A DNA stretch of 64,000 nucleotides from the NCBI RefSeq assembly GCF_963855985.1, contig NC_087091.1, positions 17,304,154-17,368,153 of the forward strand, given 5' to 3'. The DNA is from Ostrinia nubilalis (Eukaryota; Arthropoda; Insecta; Lepidoptera; Crambidae). Under the pieces are notes generated by a model. It was not told where the DNA came from. It did no database searches and saw only the letters and a list, made by a program, of their open reading frames with translations. Below, one piece after another: positions 55,085 to 64,000 of this stretch (positions within the stretch are counted from its first letter, which is position 1; each line of letters begins with the position of its first letter). Made by a program: the position numbers and the translations under genes.

Positions 55085-56032
55085 ATATTTTTGTTAAGCA
55101 TAGTTTATTGTTTATAAAATATCACAGATTACAAAATACATTATTTACAGTAGGCACTAAAGACAGTACCGATTTATATTTATTATTAACAAAACAAACA
55201 TTCCTTATTCCGATAGTAGACTTAACTTCAGTCTTACAATAACTTAGTTTATTTTAGTAAATGCAGAGTACAAGTTACGGAACTGTTTGCAAAATATAGG
55301 AACACGGCATTATTTCATGAAATTATACAAAGATCATGTAATTACTTTTGTATTTTATGTTTACCAGATTTGTCAATAACTTAACAATACAAAAATCGGC
55401 GTTTCTCATAGCATGGGTTTAAAGATATTTTAAAAAACAAAAATTAAGAAAGTAATGCTAAAAATAACTTAAATTAACAGAAATCAATATTTACAAAGTT
55501 GACTATTGCAATAAATTATCTAAAAATACAAACTCAAATTCTATACCTTTTAAAGTTCTGAACCTAAAATATTATACTACCCAATGATTTATATCGTCAA
55601 GCGATTTAGTAGGTCCATCCAAAAAAACATATCTTTGGATGGAATCTTACCTAAAAACTCATCTGTCAAAAAACAAACAACATTTTTTCCATCCACAATC
55701 CTATCCAATGAACCAAAAAACTTTATAAACAAAGAACACTCTATTTTACAAATAGTCAAACAGATTTTGTGCCGATAGCTGGCGGCCATTAGTGCTATGG
55801 ATAAATTGATTGGAAAAAACAAACAAATGAAACTCAAATACCTGTAAACGTAGATATAATAGTCCACGAAGTAAACACTATATGAGGAGATTGACAAATA
55901 TATCCTCCTTGAAGGCAAGTTGCAAGTTCTGCTAGTGAGTTTGATCGCGATTTCATTCTCCGAGTTCAAAAAGCTTTTCCATCCTAGACCCTATCTCATA
56001 AAGCATAAAGTATAAATAAAACAGTTGAGGCC
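55085..56032 (-). other. Probable 3' UTR region of the UNC5 gene
   Basis: Downstream of the last recognised UNC5 exon. At 55104-55109 the plus strand reads TTTATT, which is AATAAA on the minus strand, close to a change in sequence character, so a transcript could end near 55085. The region also includes a duplicated piece of the last exon (55745-55795). AT-richness makes the poly(A) signal weak evidence. Confidence 0.3.
55745..55795 (-). repeat. Duplicated piece of UNC5 tail exon
   Basis: About 45 bases match 56036-56083 with substitutions: ATAGTCAAACAGATTTTGTG against ATGGTCAAGCAGATTTTATC, then CC[GA]TAGCTGG. Translated on the minus strand, both give S-Y-R-[DH]-K-I-C-L-T-I. In this copy the frame stays open for a further 50 residues to 55589. 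It may be an alternative terminal exon or a decayed duplicate. Confidence 0.5.
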
Positions 56033-56193
56033 CTACTTAACGATGGTCAAGCAGATTTTATCCCGGTAGCTGGTGTCCAGGGGTGCGGTAGGCAAAGTAA
56101 CAGCCACGTCCACTTTGGAGACCGAAGGTGATGAAGGCATCAGCTCGGCCAGCTGCGACGAACACTCACTGGAGCGTGACGTCATTGTTCGAG
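56033..56193 (-). CDS. unc5: UNC5 cytoplasmic exon, last recognised
   Basis: The acceptor TTGTAACAG|CT fits phase 1 left by the previous exon. It encodes a Ser-rich stretch ([16 protein letters not shown]) followed by V-D-V-A-V-T-L-P and [11 protein letters not shown], then TAG at 56033-56035. If the stop is used, the receptor ends with a tail of roughly 125 residues and no death domain. Alternatively a donor AA|GTAGGG at 56037 would splice on to exons outside the recognised region. Confidence 0.55.
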
Positions 56194-59100
56194 CTGTTAC
56201 AACAAATAAACAAATATTTAGTTGTAATAACTTATCTTCAAAAGGCAACGGCTACTGCTGACTTAACGTCCGTCAACACATAGCTCAAACCACTGAACGG
56301 ATTGCTTTGAAAGGAACGCAGATAGTTATTCTGATGTAGCATTTGCTAAGAAAGTATTTTTCACAATTCACCATCTATGGAGATAAAACGGGGGTTCAAA
56401 GTTTAGCTAAAGAGTTTATTGTAAAAACTTGAATATCACAGCTGGAAAAGAAAATTTACATGAATTTTACTTACAATTTGTATAGCAGCTGGAGGCTGAC
56501 TCCCCTGATGGGCTGTAAGGTTTCATCTCATAGTGATTGCTGCCAGCTGAAGACTGCTGCCTACTCCTCTGCCCGAAGGGAGACGCGTAGCTGGAGAAAA
56601 AGTTCGTGGTCAATTTGATGATAGCACATAGTTACTTACAGTTACTAAACGAGCCAATGACTATGAGTTTGGTAATCTTGAGCTAACTCTATTCTAGAAT
56701 ACACTTGGATTATAATCCAAGAATACTAGAAGATCATCTAGAGTAACCTGTTAACCAAGTGCGTGTCGCGCAGTGTAGGGTTCCGTAGTTGCCCGTCGTT
56801 ACCACAACATATTTCAGAAGCAAGCAATTATCATCTAAAGTCACATTTAATGGTGCAAAATGGTGACATTTTGAAGTTTCAAGCAACGTTCATGGTGGTT
56901 TCTTACCTGTCCCTCACGTGGGGCATGTCGTAGTGATTGTCAGGCCCCTGCATCCAATACTCGTTGCAGGCTCTCGTCAGGTCTGGGGCAGCGTTGCTTT
57001 TATTGCTGGAGTATGACTTCGGCATACCTAACATTAAAAAAAACCATTGGTAACTGCTCCTGAAGGACTAAATAAGGACCTTAAAGAAGCCCAAGTCAAC
57101 ATTGAGGCGACCCAGGACCGAGCCGCCTTAAGACGCATGATATGGAGGGCCGAGCCCAAATAAAATGGGAATGGGCCAGGCAAAGAAGGTAACTGCTCAT
57201 GAAGAGCAACTCTTTATATGATAAATATAACTTACCTGTACTAGCTGCTATGTAGCCAGGTCGAGAATTCCTGTACTTGCACCAAACGTACAAGATGGCT
57301 ACTCCAGCAGCCAACATGGCTATCGTGATACCAATGCCAATGTAAAGGGTGGTATTGTTGTATAGTCCTAAAATAATAATAGAGAATGATTAGGAACAGA
57401 GGATTTTATGTTGCTTTGAAGGGAGGAAAGGAATTCCACATACCATTAGCACATAGCCCGTCTACACAGGACGCATGTTGCAATGTGGACCCAGAACAAG
57501 CGCCTGCGCACTCTCTCCGTCTCACTCTAACGCAGTCTTCTCCACAAGTGGACCACGCACCCCATTGGGACCAGGCTCCACCTGAACGGAAATTGAAGAT
57601 TGAGATTGAGATTTGTAAATATTGAGTTGTCCAGCTTTGGATCTGGATTACCTCGAGTTTTACTCTGATATAATTCAAAATATCAAACAAGAATGTTCGA
57701 GTGGCCTACATTTGCCACGGAACTGTTAAATGTATAGAATAAAGCATAGTTCACATCATGGCCAGAGCAGTGCGGGGCACCTTTTAGCCAAAGAAGCGCT
57801 AATGTAAGTTCTTCAGCGGTGAAAGCAGTTTAAAGGTACAAGTTGGTAGCGTAGCGGACGACATGAAGCAGCAGCCGACGACGTGTCGCAGCGACACTAC
57901 TGGTTTCTATGTATTTCTATGAAATACCATTCATAGTAAGCGACACGTCGCCTGGAAGTATTTAATAAAAATACATAAAAAGTGACTGCTGCTGCTGCGT
58001 GTAGTCGGCTACGAACTTGCACCTTAAGAACGACTGTTAAGGATAGAGACGATAGAGTCGATTAGGGAAAGTCACCAGCATTGGAGTAACAACCTTATGC
58101 TAATAAGAATAAGTGTTCCACAATCTGACCTCCCTGACACCTCAAACACTCGTCGTCAGTCTGCGTGGCCTGTCCCCTGCACGGCGCGCCGCCATTGGCA
58201 GGCGCCGGCTCGGTACACGTGCGCGCGCGCCGCCGGCCGCTGCTCTGGGACCCGCAGCGGCAAGGAGACCAGGGCGACCAGGAGGACCAGCCACCGTTCA
58301 CTGTTTTGGAAAAACCTTTTTTACTGCCCAGCTTCGAAATGTTTTTTTTTTCTTTGTAGCCAGCTACGAAATCTGGCTACGAAGTGGTCCAGGGGAAAAC
58401 TAGCTGTAGATGGCTTGAAAAACTGTTTAGGTTTCGGGTCTAAGTGTCATTGTTCCTCAAAAAAAAAATCAAAAATATTTATTCAGCTTAGACCACAAGT
58501 GGCACTTATGAACGTCCTCATGATGGTATCTCGCTTTGCGTGTGAGGGATAGGAATATTCGAAACTTCTGATAATGTTTTTCGGAGTCTTTATTAAATGG
58601 ATCAGAATACTAATAAAAAAATCATTAATTTCTGTTATAATTTATTGTCCTTTGCCACATTGTGACAGCTGTGCTCCGTGGTGATAGCTAACTTCGTACG
58701 AAATTAGATTAAAATCACTCCAGCCGTTTAGACGTGAAGAAGTAACAAACATAACTCACACACTCACAAACTTTCGCCTTTTTATTAGTGTGATAGATGG
58801 ATGTCCTTGCCGAGGGGTTTACCTTTATCTTTTTGTAAACGCACGATAAATTATAGCTAGTTATTATAGTAAAACACTATTTTCATTTCATCTAAACGGC
58901 AATCCGTAGAAAGTCACAACGCAGCAAACTGGGTAGGCATCATCAAAACTTCGGCTTTGTTCGAAAACCCTATAAAATGCATTCGCAGGGAACAATTTTA
59001 ATTTGAAAACTTTCCGCTGGACAGACGCGACTGAAGCCTCAAAACGTAGTAATGGTAATAACGTTGACTATCATTTATTGAAATACGCAGACATTTTTTT

Positions 59101-62100
59101 ATTCGTACTCGTACTTGATAATCAATTTTGTTTAAATTATTTATAAAAAACAATAAAATTACACTTAATTTATTTTCTACCAGGGATTTTCTGTCGCACT
59201 ATTTCGTAGTTACTAATATAAAATTTCATATTCATAAATTCATATACATAAACATGTGGCTAGTTTCCGTTTGACATTGTCTCTTACACATTGTATTGAG
59301 CGTCATAGAACCTATATCTAACCGCAATTTATCACACCATTGCGCATTGGCCCCTTCAAATCTAATGCTTTATTTATAACTTGCTACTATTCGCTGATCA
59401 GAAAACGTGTATTCATGTAACCAAATAGTCATATTAACTAAACTATGTCATAACGATTTCCGACCGCACGCCATTCGTGGAACCATCGCTCGTGGCTTCC
59501 TGTCCGTTCCCAGTATTGTCTCTAAAAGTCGAATTCCGATGCAAATCTGTTTTCGCTCGTTCAGTCCTTACACGCGTTTCTAAGTATTTGTACACCTGCT
59601 AGAAATTGTTTCTTAAATCCTTTCTAATTGCTGCGAATTTCAGCGTGGGAGTTGCTTTACGAGGAGGGAATCTCATTAGACATCCAGCTTATCCCTAATG
59701 ACGCATAATGTCATACACATTGGAAGTTGGAGGAGTAGCATCTCTTCCAAGTGAAACTCTTTTAGGCTGAGTTGCACCACCTATTTACCTTTGACCGTAA
59801 CTATAACGATAGCTGGTGTATTTTGTATGTAGTTTGACAATTTTTTGACGTTAGTTAAAGTCATAGTAAGATGGTACAACCCAGCCTTAGTATTTGTGGC
59901 AAAAATGTAAAATAGAAGTGAAAGTTTGTAATGTCCAAAATTTTATTTTCTACTAAAACCGAAAGTACCTACTAAAAATAAACATCAAAACTTTATAAAG
60001 ATCTACTTTGATACACAGCGAAACGGAAAATAGACGTATCGATCCGAATGAGATACCTAAGGCCAATACCACTATTATAATGTCAATTTTTCATAGGGGT
60101 CTCCTAGACCCAAACCTACACATGTTATTACACATTTGCACTTAGTTGATGCCGAGTAAAAACCGTTTTTTTCTTTCGTCACAATAGTATTTTTTATGTT
60201 TGTCTTATAGTCTGGATGCTACACCTACTGTATCTGTTTCATTTATGCTACTTATTTACAGATCTGGGTGAGCTTCTTTAGTGTTAGTTAATTACAGTCA
60301 TGCAAATTGTTTTACTATCTTGTTCACTATTTAGTGCTTTTATACGGGCTTGCAAATACAACTAGTTTTACTTGGCAATAAACGCGCTCGGCTTAGTGCG
60401 ATTTTGTATGAGAATTGCTACGTTTGTAAACTAAATATTCTAACTAAATAGGTACCCAGCGAAATTAACTAAGTTGAATATTATAAAAGTACCGGCTCTT
60501 TTTGGAAATAGTTTACGGTTCCAAAAAAGGGATACCTACAGCTTTTGCTGATAGGTCATTTATTATTTTTAAGCAACATCTCTAGGTTTTTTATAATTTT
60601 TATATGCGACTGACTGCGTCAATTGATATTTTCCTTTAGTCAAAAAGTAGAGGCATGGGTATCATTGCCTTACACTAGTACAAGCTATTCATTCTCTGCT
60701 AGTTGCAAAATTTTTGCCGTCATATTTCGAGGTTTTTTTAGTTACGAGTATCTTTCATTAAAATCTTTCACTTCTAAAATCCCAGTTTTTTCATGCAGGA
60801 CAAGGCAGGTATTTAACCGCAATCGTATCTGGTTTTAAGTAAGATGCAGTCTAGGAAGGTACATATCTGCCCTGTAAGTGCCTATTCACTCTCGCCTTGA
60901 GAGGCCCGGACTTGTTTTTCGTCAATACCTAAAGAACCGTTTGAGGTATGTTTATGAAATTTGAAGCTGATGTTTATCTTGCAAGTCTCAACAGATGAGC
61001 CAAATTTGAAGTGTTAATGCACAGTACTTTTTGAGTGATGAGGAGTCAAAAGTGGCTCCAAGTGTTTCGTCTAAATATATGCACGTTGCAGTCCCCTCCC
61101 TGGAACTAGGCTTAACATGCTCCCGCATGTCTAGAATATTAGCTCAATGTTGATTTAGTCGATTTTCTCCTGATGGGAACATGTAAGACAAAAATAAAAT
61201 TTCCAATATTACAGACCTTCTAGAGCAGATGTCGCGAAAACTATACAAGATATAGAAAAACTTGACTATCTCACCTGTAGAAAATTGAATAAGCTTTTTT
61301 TGGTTCATAGTAGTCATGTCACTAGGAGGCATAGTTTCCGAGGATTAAGCGAAAAACCGAAAAGTGGTACCCTTAAACCCCCCTCTCTCCGGCGGCTCAA
61401 GGGCCAAGGGCGGGGACTTTTGCTATGTTCACCTCCTAACTAGTCTAAATAAAGTCCCGAAGTCAAAAATTGTGTTCCACGGATTTCCATCTATAATGCT
61501 TTATTGACTGGACTATAAATTATGGTGTCTAAACAAGTAACGACACTTTCCATAGAGTAAACTCACCATAGACAGCTAGCACCGCCACGTCGGACTCCCT
61601 CCGGCCTGCGATGTTCTCGGCCACGCACGTATAGTTCGCCATGTCCTACAACACACGCGGTCGGAATCACTAATGTGGTTGAGGAGTTATGCACTGGCTA
61701 GTTAGCGTTGTCACGTCTGATTGCTTAATCCACCTGAGCTTTCATTTTAATTAAAATTTTAACAAAGGCATTTTAGACAGTGAATAAAGTGACACTTTAT
61801 TTATTTAGGTTATTTGTCTCATATTATTACCGTCGTTACGCTTAGTAAACTTTTTAAAAATTCCCTTGATGAAGAGAAGTTTGCCACCTGTAAAGTATCT
61901 TCAGCTTCGGCAGCTAGCGGCACGCATGGAAACGTTCTTCTACCCTCTTCTACGATAGCCAAGTAGAGCAGCTGTATCATCATTTATAAGCCAAATACTT
62001 AAGGCTGCTGCTGAACCAACGTTTCGTCCGTACTCCGTAGCCTCGATGACTACTCCTGTCTTAATCGAGCTTTTCGCTTCCACTAAAGTGAAGTTGAGTC

Positions 62101-62710
62101 GTTTTTCGTTGAGTTGAGTCACTGTATCTTCACTCTTAGTCCAAGTGTGGGAACATACCTGCAAGCTAACTTTTGGTAGAACCAGCGTTTCGTCCGTGGC
62201 CTCAATGACCTCTCCGTTCCTAGTACAGCTGATAGTGACTAGCGGAGCGGTGGCTGGCGGCACGCATCTGAACGTCATGCTCTTGTCCACTTCTACTATA
62301 GCCAATTAGAGCCATTGAATAAGCCAAGTTCTCGTGCTTACCTGCAAGCCAACTTTTGGCAGGACCAGCGTTTCGTCAGTGGCCTCAATGATCACTCCGT
62401 TCCTAGTCCAGCTGATGGTAGCTGGCGGAGCGGCGGCTGGCGGCACGCATCTGATCGTCACCTCCTTACTGACTTCTACTACAGCCAAGTAGAGCTGTAT
62501 GTTCACCTATAGTAAATTTTCTCGTGCTTACCTGCAAGCCAACTTTTGGCAGGACCAGCGTTTCGTCAGTGGCCTCAATGACCACTCCGTTCCTAGTCCA
62601 GCTGATGGTAGCTGGTGGAGCGGCGGCTGGCGGCACGCATCTGAAGGTGACTCCTCTGCCAGCTTCCACTGTGGCCGACTGGGGCTGCTGAGTGAACTGC
62701 TTCTTTATAT
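56033..62710 (-). CDS. unc5: Netrin receptor UNC5 family gene, partial (multi-exon)
   Basis: UNC5 proteins are single-pass receptors that read netrin as a repulsive or attractive guidance cue in axons and migrating cells. In transcript order this locus encodes Ig2 (two exons), TSP1, TSP1, transmembrane helix and a cytoplasmic tail, exactly the UNC5 order. Exons: 62532-62710, 61567-61645, 58130-58300, 57444-57581, 57236-57367, 56907-57027, 56475-56590, 56033-56193. All internal borders are AG/GT, and phases agree at every junction (0, 1, 1, 1, 1, 2, 1). Signal peptide and Ig1 exons must lie beyond 64 kb. The ZU5, UPA and death domains expected after the tail were not seen. Introns contain MITE, LINE and Helitron-like fragments. 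Confidence 0.85.
56270..56420 (+). mobile_element. LINE/Helitron-like fragment in UNC5 intron
   Basis: CAAACCACTGAACGGATTGC, GGAACGCAGATAGTTATTCT and GAGATAAAACGGGGGTTCAA follow the layout of other dispersed 3'-end families (accession boxes around CCACTGAACGGAT). Non-coding remnant within the intron. Confidence 0.45.
56475..56590 (-). CDS. unc5: UNC5 juxtamembrane exon 2
   Basis: A 116-bp exon, acceptor TTCTCCAG|C, donor AATT|GTAAGT. The peptide is polar: [12 protein letters not shown], then N-H-Y-E-M-K-P-Y-S. The Y-E-M and Y-S-P contexts could be phosphorylation sites (inference). Phase 2 in, phase 1 out. Confidence 0.75.
56907..57027 (-). CDS. unc5: UNC5 juxtamembrane exon 1
   Basis: A 121-bp exon, acceptor AATGTTAG|GT, donor GGACAG|GTAAGA. 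It encodes M-P-K-S-Y-S-S-N, then [11 protein letters not shown] and [10 protein letters not shown]. The P-D-L-T motif is also present just after the membrane in vertebrate UNC5. Phase 1 in, phase 2 out. Confidence 0.8.
57100..57190 (+). mobile_element. LINE ORF end inside UNC5 intron
   Basis: Plus-strand frame [22 protein letters not shown], then AAATGGGAATGGGCCAGGCA. The ...D-R-x-x-W/L-R...R-[RA]-[DE]-P end is typical of a LINE family, and a second remnant lies at 3905. Antisense to the host gene. Confidence 0.55.
57236..57367 (-). CDS. unc5: UNC5 transmembrane exon
   Basis: A 132-bp exon, acceptor ATTTTAG|GA, donor ACAG|GTAAGT, phase 1 to 1. After N-N-T-T (a possible N-glycosylation site) comes a hydrophobic helix of about 22 residues, [20 protein letters not shown], followed by the basic stop-transfer sequence W-C-K-Y-R-N-S-R. 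This anchors the receptor in the plasma membrane. Confidence 0.9.
57444..57581 (-). CDS. unc5: UNC5 thrombospondin type-1 repeat 2
   Basis: A 138-bp exon, acceptor CCGTTCAG|GT, donor AATG|GTATGT, phase 1 to 1. It has the TSP1 hallmarks [11 protein letters not shown], the R-V-R-R-R-E-C arm and the ending C-V-D-G-L-C, the same ending as vertebrate UNC5 repeat 2. The tryptophans suggest C-mannosylation, as known for this family. Confidence 0.92.
57833..58025. mobile_element. MITE in UNC5 intron, 193 bp
   Basis: AAGGTACAAGTTGGTAGCG at the left and CGGCTACGAACTTGCACCTT at the right are inverted. Inner GACGTGTCGC/GCGACACGTC and GCAGCAG/CTGCTGC also pair, so the whole element folds on itself. Non-coding. 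Confidence 0.7.
58130..58300 (-). CDS. unc5: UNC5 thrombospondin type-1 repeat 1
   Basis: A 171-bp exon, acceptor CCAAAACAG|TG, donor GGGAG|GTCAGA, phase 1 to 1. [14 protein letters not shown] starts the repeat. R-R-R-A-R-T-C and [10 protein letters not shown] follow, all at positions matching UNC5 repeat 1. The exon is markedly GC-rich compared with its introns. Confidence 0.93.
58455..58530 (-). mobile_element. Jockey-like LINE tail in UNC5 intron
   Basis: AATCAAAAATATTTATTCAG then CTTAGACCACAAGTGGCACT and TATGAACGTCC are the reverse complement of the 3' end seen at 25920-25970. Same sense as the host gene on the minus strand. Confidence 0.7.
58690..58805 (+). mobile_element. Dispersed LINE-type 3' end fragment
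   Basis: ATTAAAATCACTCCAGCCGT, TTAGACGTGAAGAAGTAACA and CTCACAAACTTTCGCCTTTT are landmarks of a common 3' end. Fragment only, lying in a UNC5 intron. Confidence 0.5.
58810..59755. other. UNC5 intron, nothing recognised
   Basis: AT-rich intron between the Ig2 3' exon and the first TSP1 exon. No further exon was identified. Confidence 0.45.
59762..59889. mobile_element. 120-bp palindromic MITE in UNC5 intron
   Basis: TTAGGCTGAGTTGCACCACC at the left and GGTACAACCCAGCCTTA at the right, with TAACGATAGCTGGTGTATTT in the middle. Reverse orientation relative to 47225. Confidence 0.75.
59895..61560. other. UNC5 intron with LINE fragment
   Basis: About 60785-60900 is a copy of the CATGCAGGACAAGGCAGGTA / GCCCTGTAAGTGCCTATTCA family. 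About 61241-61330 resembles the repeat at the window start. No exon identified. Confidence 0.45.
61567..61645 (-). CDS. unc5: UNC5 Ig2, second half
   Basis: A 79-bp exon, acceptor GTGTTGTAG|GA, donor CTATG|GTGAGT, phase 0 to 1. [11 protein letters not shown] holds the F-strand tyrosine and cysteine of the Ig fold. [12 protein letters not shown] is the G strand. Matches the D-T-A-N-Y-T-C-V-A-x-N segment of other UNC5 proteins. Confidence 0.93.
61905..62140 (-). pseudogene. Degenerate Ig2 half-exon copies
   Basis: Pieces of the repeated exon remain: GTAGTCATCGAGGCTACGGA with ACGAAACGTTGG near 62000-62060, and a second start (CTACTTGGCTATCGTAGAAG, CCATGCGTGCCGCTAGCTGC) near 61915-61965. Insertions and changed splice sites make these unusable as exons of the same form. 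Confidence 0.6.
62159..62295 (-). CDS. Alternative Ig2 half-exon, copy 3
   Basis: Candidate 137-bp exon, acceptor CTATAG|TA, donor CAG|GTATGT, phase 1 to 0, the same phases as copy 1. The frame is open: [12 protein letters not shown] then T-I-S-C-T-R-N-G. The Ig core tryptophan (I-S-W in the other copies) is Cys here. A stop just upstream of the proposed acceptor means it cannot have the longer 5' end of copy 1. Confidence 0.4.
62342..62478 (-). CDS. Alternative Ig2 half-exon, copy 2
   Basis: Candidate 137-bp exon, acceptor CTGTAG|TA, donor CAG|GTAAGC, phase 1 to 0. [24 protein letters not shown] and L-V-L-P-K-V-G-L-Q keep the cysteine and tryptophan of the Ig core. It lacks the first 14 or so residues of copy 1. 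Reading is open further upstream, so another acceptor (CATACAG) is possible. Confidence 0.5.
62532..62710 (-). CDS. unc5: UNC5 Ig2, first half (copy 1, full length)
   Basis: A 179-bp exon, acceptor CCTCAACAG|AT, donor CAG|GTAAGC, phase 1 to 0. [17 protein letters not shown] aligns with the region before the B strand of UNC5 Ig2. R-C-V-P-P and I-S-W-T-R-N-G give the B-strand cysteine and C-strand tryptophan. It joins 61567-61645, which supplies the partner cysteine. Confidence 0.85.
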
Positions 62711-62719
62711 CTGTTGAGG

Positions 62720-64000
62720 GAACAAGAGTTTAGATATTTTTTACAGTCTCCCTAACATTTTCTGCAACTTGCAATTATTTCATTGATGTTTTAAAGATTT
62801 TTCAATGTCAACGTTTTTTGGCTTAATTTCAGACTTTTTTTAGATTCTATTAGAGCAAACCAGAGTAGGTATGACAAATCCATATCTGTGAAAAACATAA
62901 ACCCTCGAATACAGAGCTTAACCGATATAAGTAAAGGCACGGTAAAGGTTAGCATGTCTGAAATTGATAGCGTTTATGATACCACTAATAAATAATTTAC
63001 CGAATACCGGATACACGTATTACTGCCAAAAATAAAACTACTTGAAATATGATTGATCGCTTCAAAGGGAAATATCCCATCGTCCCGCCCACGCACTTTT
63101 TCTTCAACGCTTCAAACCCTGTCTGGAGCTGACGTTGACGTCACAGAAATGACTCCACCACGCCCAGTACATCCAAATAAAGCTAGTGGGTATTTATCAG
63201 GGCTAGGGTTAACGAGCGGAAGCAATGCTTCCTTCGAGTAATGGTGCCACCCCTTGGGTGAGGGTAAAAAACTTTACGACATGCAGGCTTGGGTCTTGCG
63301 TATATTTACGGTGTACGACCCTTGTAGTTGTAGTGCTAAGTATAAGATCATTACGGAATATATGGAGCACTTGTCCCATAAATTCACTTTTTAGTTTAGA
63401 TGAGGGTAATTTTTCTATTTCTGTCAGTGAGTGGCGGCAGATCTGCACTTGGAATTATAGTCGTAGGTTTTATCAGTCAGTGGTGGCATATCTGCACTTG
63501 TAATTATTGCCAAGTGCACCGACTTGATGGCACATGGTCCAAAACTCCAAACTCTATAATGTTTATTAATTTTTTTTTTGGAAATAATTTCATATTAAAA
63601 CTTGCTAATTTTTATGTCATTACTCATAGTTTATAGCTAGGGCATCATAGCGTTCCAGTATACAAGTGTATTATTGAGCATCAATGCTCAAATAAAATCC
63701 TCTCTTCCTTTCAAGAAAGTCGTGACAATCGGAAACTAATGGGCATTTAAATGTTTGTTTTCCTAACTGACACATTCACTGTCAGTCAAAACAAAAATGC
63801 ATCAGTTAAATTTACTGTTAAGGTGTGCGGACCAGCGTGTGGGATATTGAATCCTAAAGCGGGTGACTGCACGTGACATTTCTATTATAAACTTTCGGTA
63901 AAGCCCAAAATCGGTTACAACACAGGTCCACATCCTATTAATTTTAGAAAAGTTGTTCTGTCGCTGGATTGAGATTTAGTTCTTATAGATTTCAGTCTTT
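62720..64000. other. UNC5 intron or upstream, nothing recognised
   Basis: No further Ig exon, signal peptide or repeat border was recognised. Since copy 1 begins in phase 1, an upstream exon must exist beyond this stretch or hide in it. The sequence GTCAGTGAGTGGCGGCAGATCTGCACTT-like motif recurs (63420 and 63475) as a short tandem duplication. Confidence 0.35.

Noticed and set aside
58097..58552. A 151-codon plus-strand frame
   Set aside because: It is the antisense of the GC-rich TSP1 exon of UNC5, which is clearly coding on the minus strand.
61940..62305. A 121-codon continuous minus-strand frame as a stand-alone gene
   Set aside because: It reads through the donor of Ig2 copy 3 into degenerate repeat copies. 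The exon interpretation explains it better.

Overview
The window looks like nuclear DNA from a moth or butterfly (Lepidoptera). It is AT-rich and contains almost no long host reading frames. It is crowded with repeat families that I associate with lepidopteran genomes: 3' ends of RTE-like and Jockey-like LINEs with GAT-type tails, tRNA-headed SINEs, Helitron-like ends finishing in CTAG, and short palindromic MITEs. No database search was possible, so the organism call rests on these families and on one recognisable animal gene with introns.

Host gene. On the minus strand, from about 62.7 kb down to 56.0 kb, lie consecutive exons of a netrin receptor of the UNC5 family. In transcript order they encode the first half of Ig domain 2, the second half of Ig2, two thrombospondin type-1 repeats, the transmembrane segment and part of the cytoplasmic tail. 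Every junction from the second half of Ig2 to the juxtamembrane exons has GT/AG sites and matching phase. The 5' exons (signal peptide, Ig1) must lie beyond 64 kb. No ZU5, UPA or death domain was found downstream. The exon for the first half of Ig2 is tandemly multiplied: one full copy, two shorter copies with open frames and good donors, and degenerate remnants. This is the most interesting host feature.

Mobile elements. A Ty3/Gypsy-type LTR retrotransposon fills 33.23-37.48 kb. Its two 113-bp LTRs look identical and are flanked by a 5-bp target duplication, yet its genes are broken by two gag frame changes, a stop in the protease, a shortened D-E spacing in integrase and a lost RNase H aspartate. 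A 1.6-kb element at 15.02-16.62 kb has terminal inverted repeats of about 330 bp, TA flanks, and an ORF with a CXC-like cysteine cluster. Several foldback elements lie at 7.77-8.23, 21.29-22.54, 26.14-26.40, 47.67-48.15 and 57.83-58.03 kb, and one 120-bp palindromic MITE occurs five times.

Other regions. Between 23.3 and 26.1 kb there are long GAT microsatellites, LINE tails and three diverged exon-like modules. Each module is bounded by AG/GT, has a length divisible by three, and is open in one shared frame. A further 68-bp exon-like segment is at 42.14 kb. The rest (about 0.6-15 kb, 30-33 kb, 38-55 kb) is non-coding sequence with scattered repeat fragments, in which I see no supported gene.
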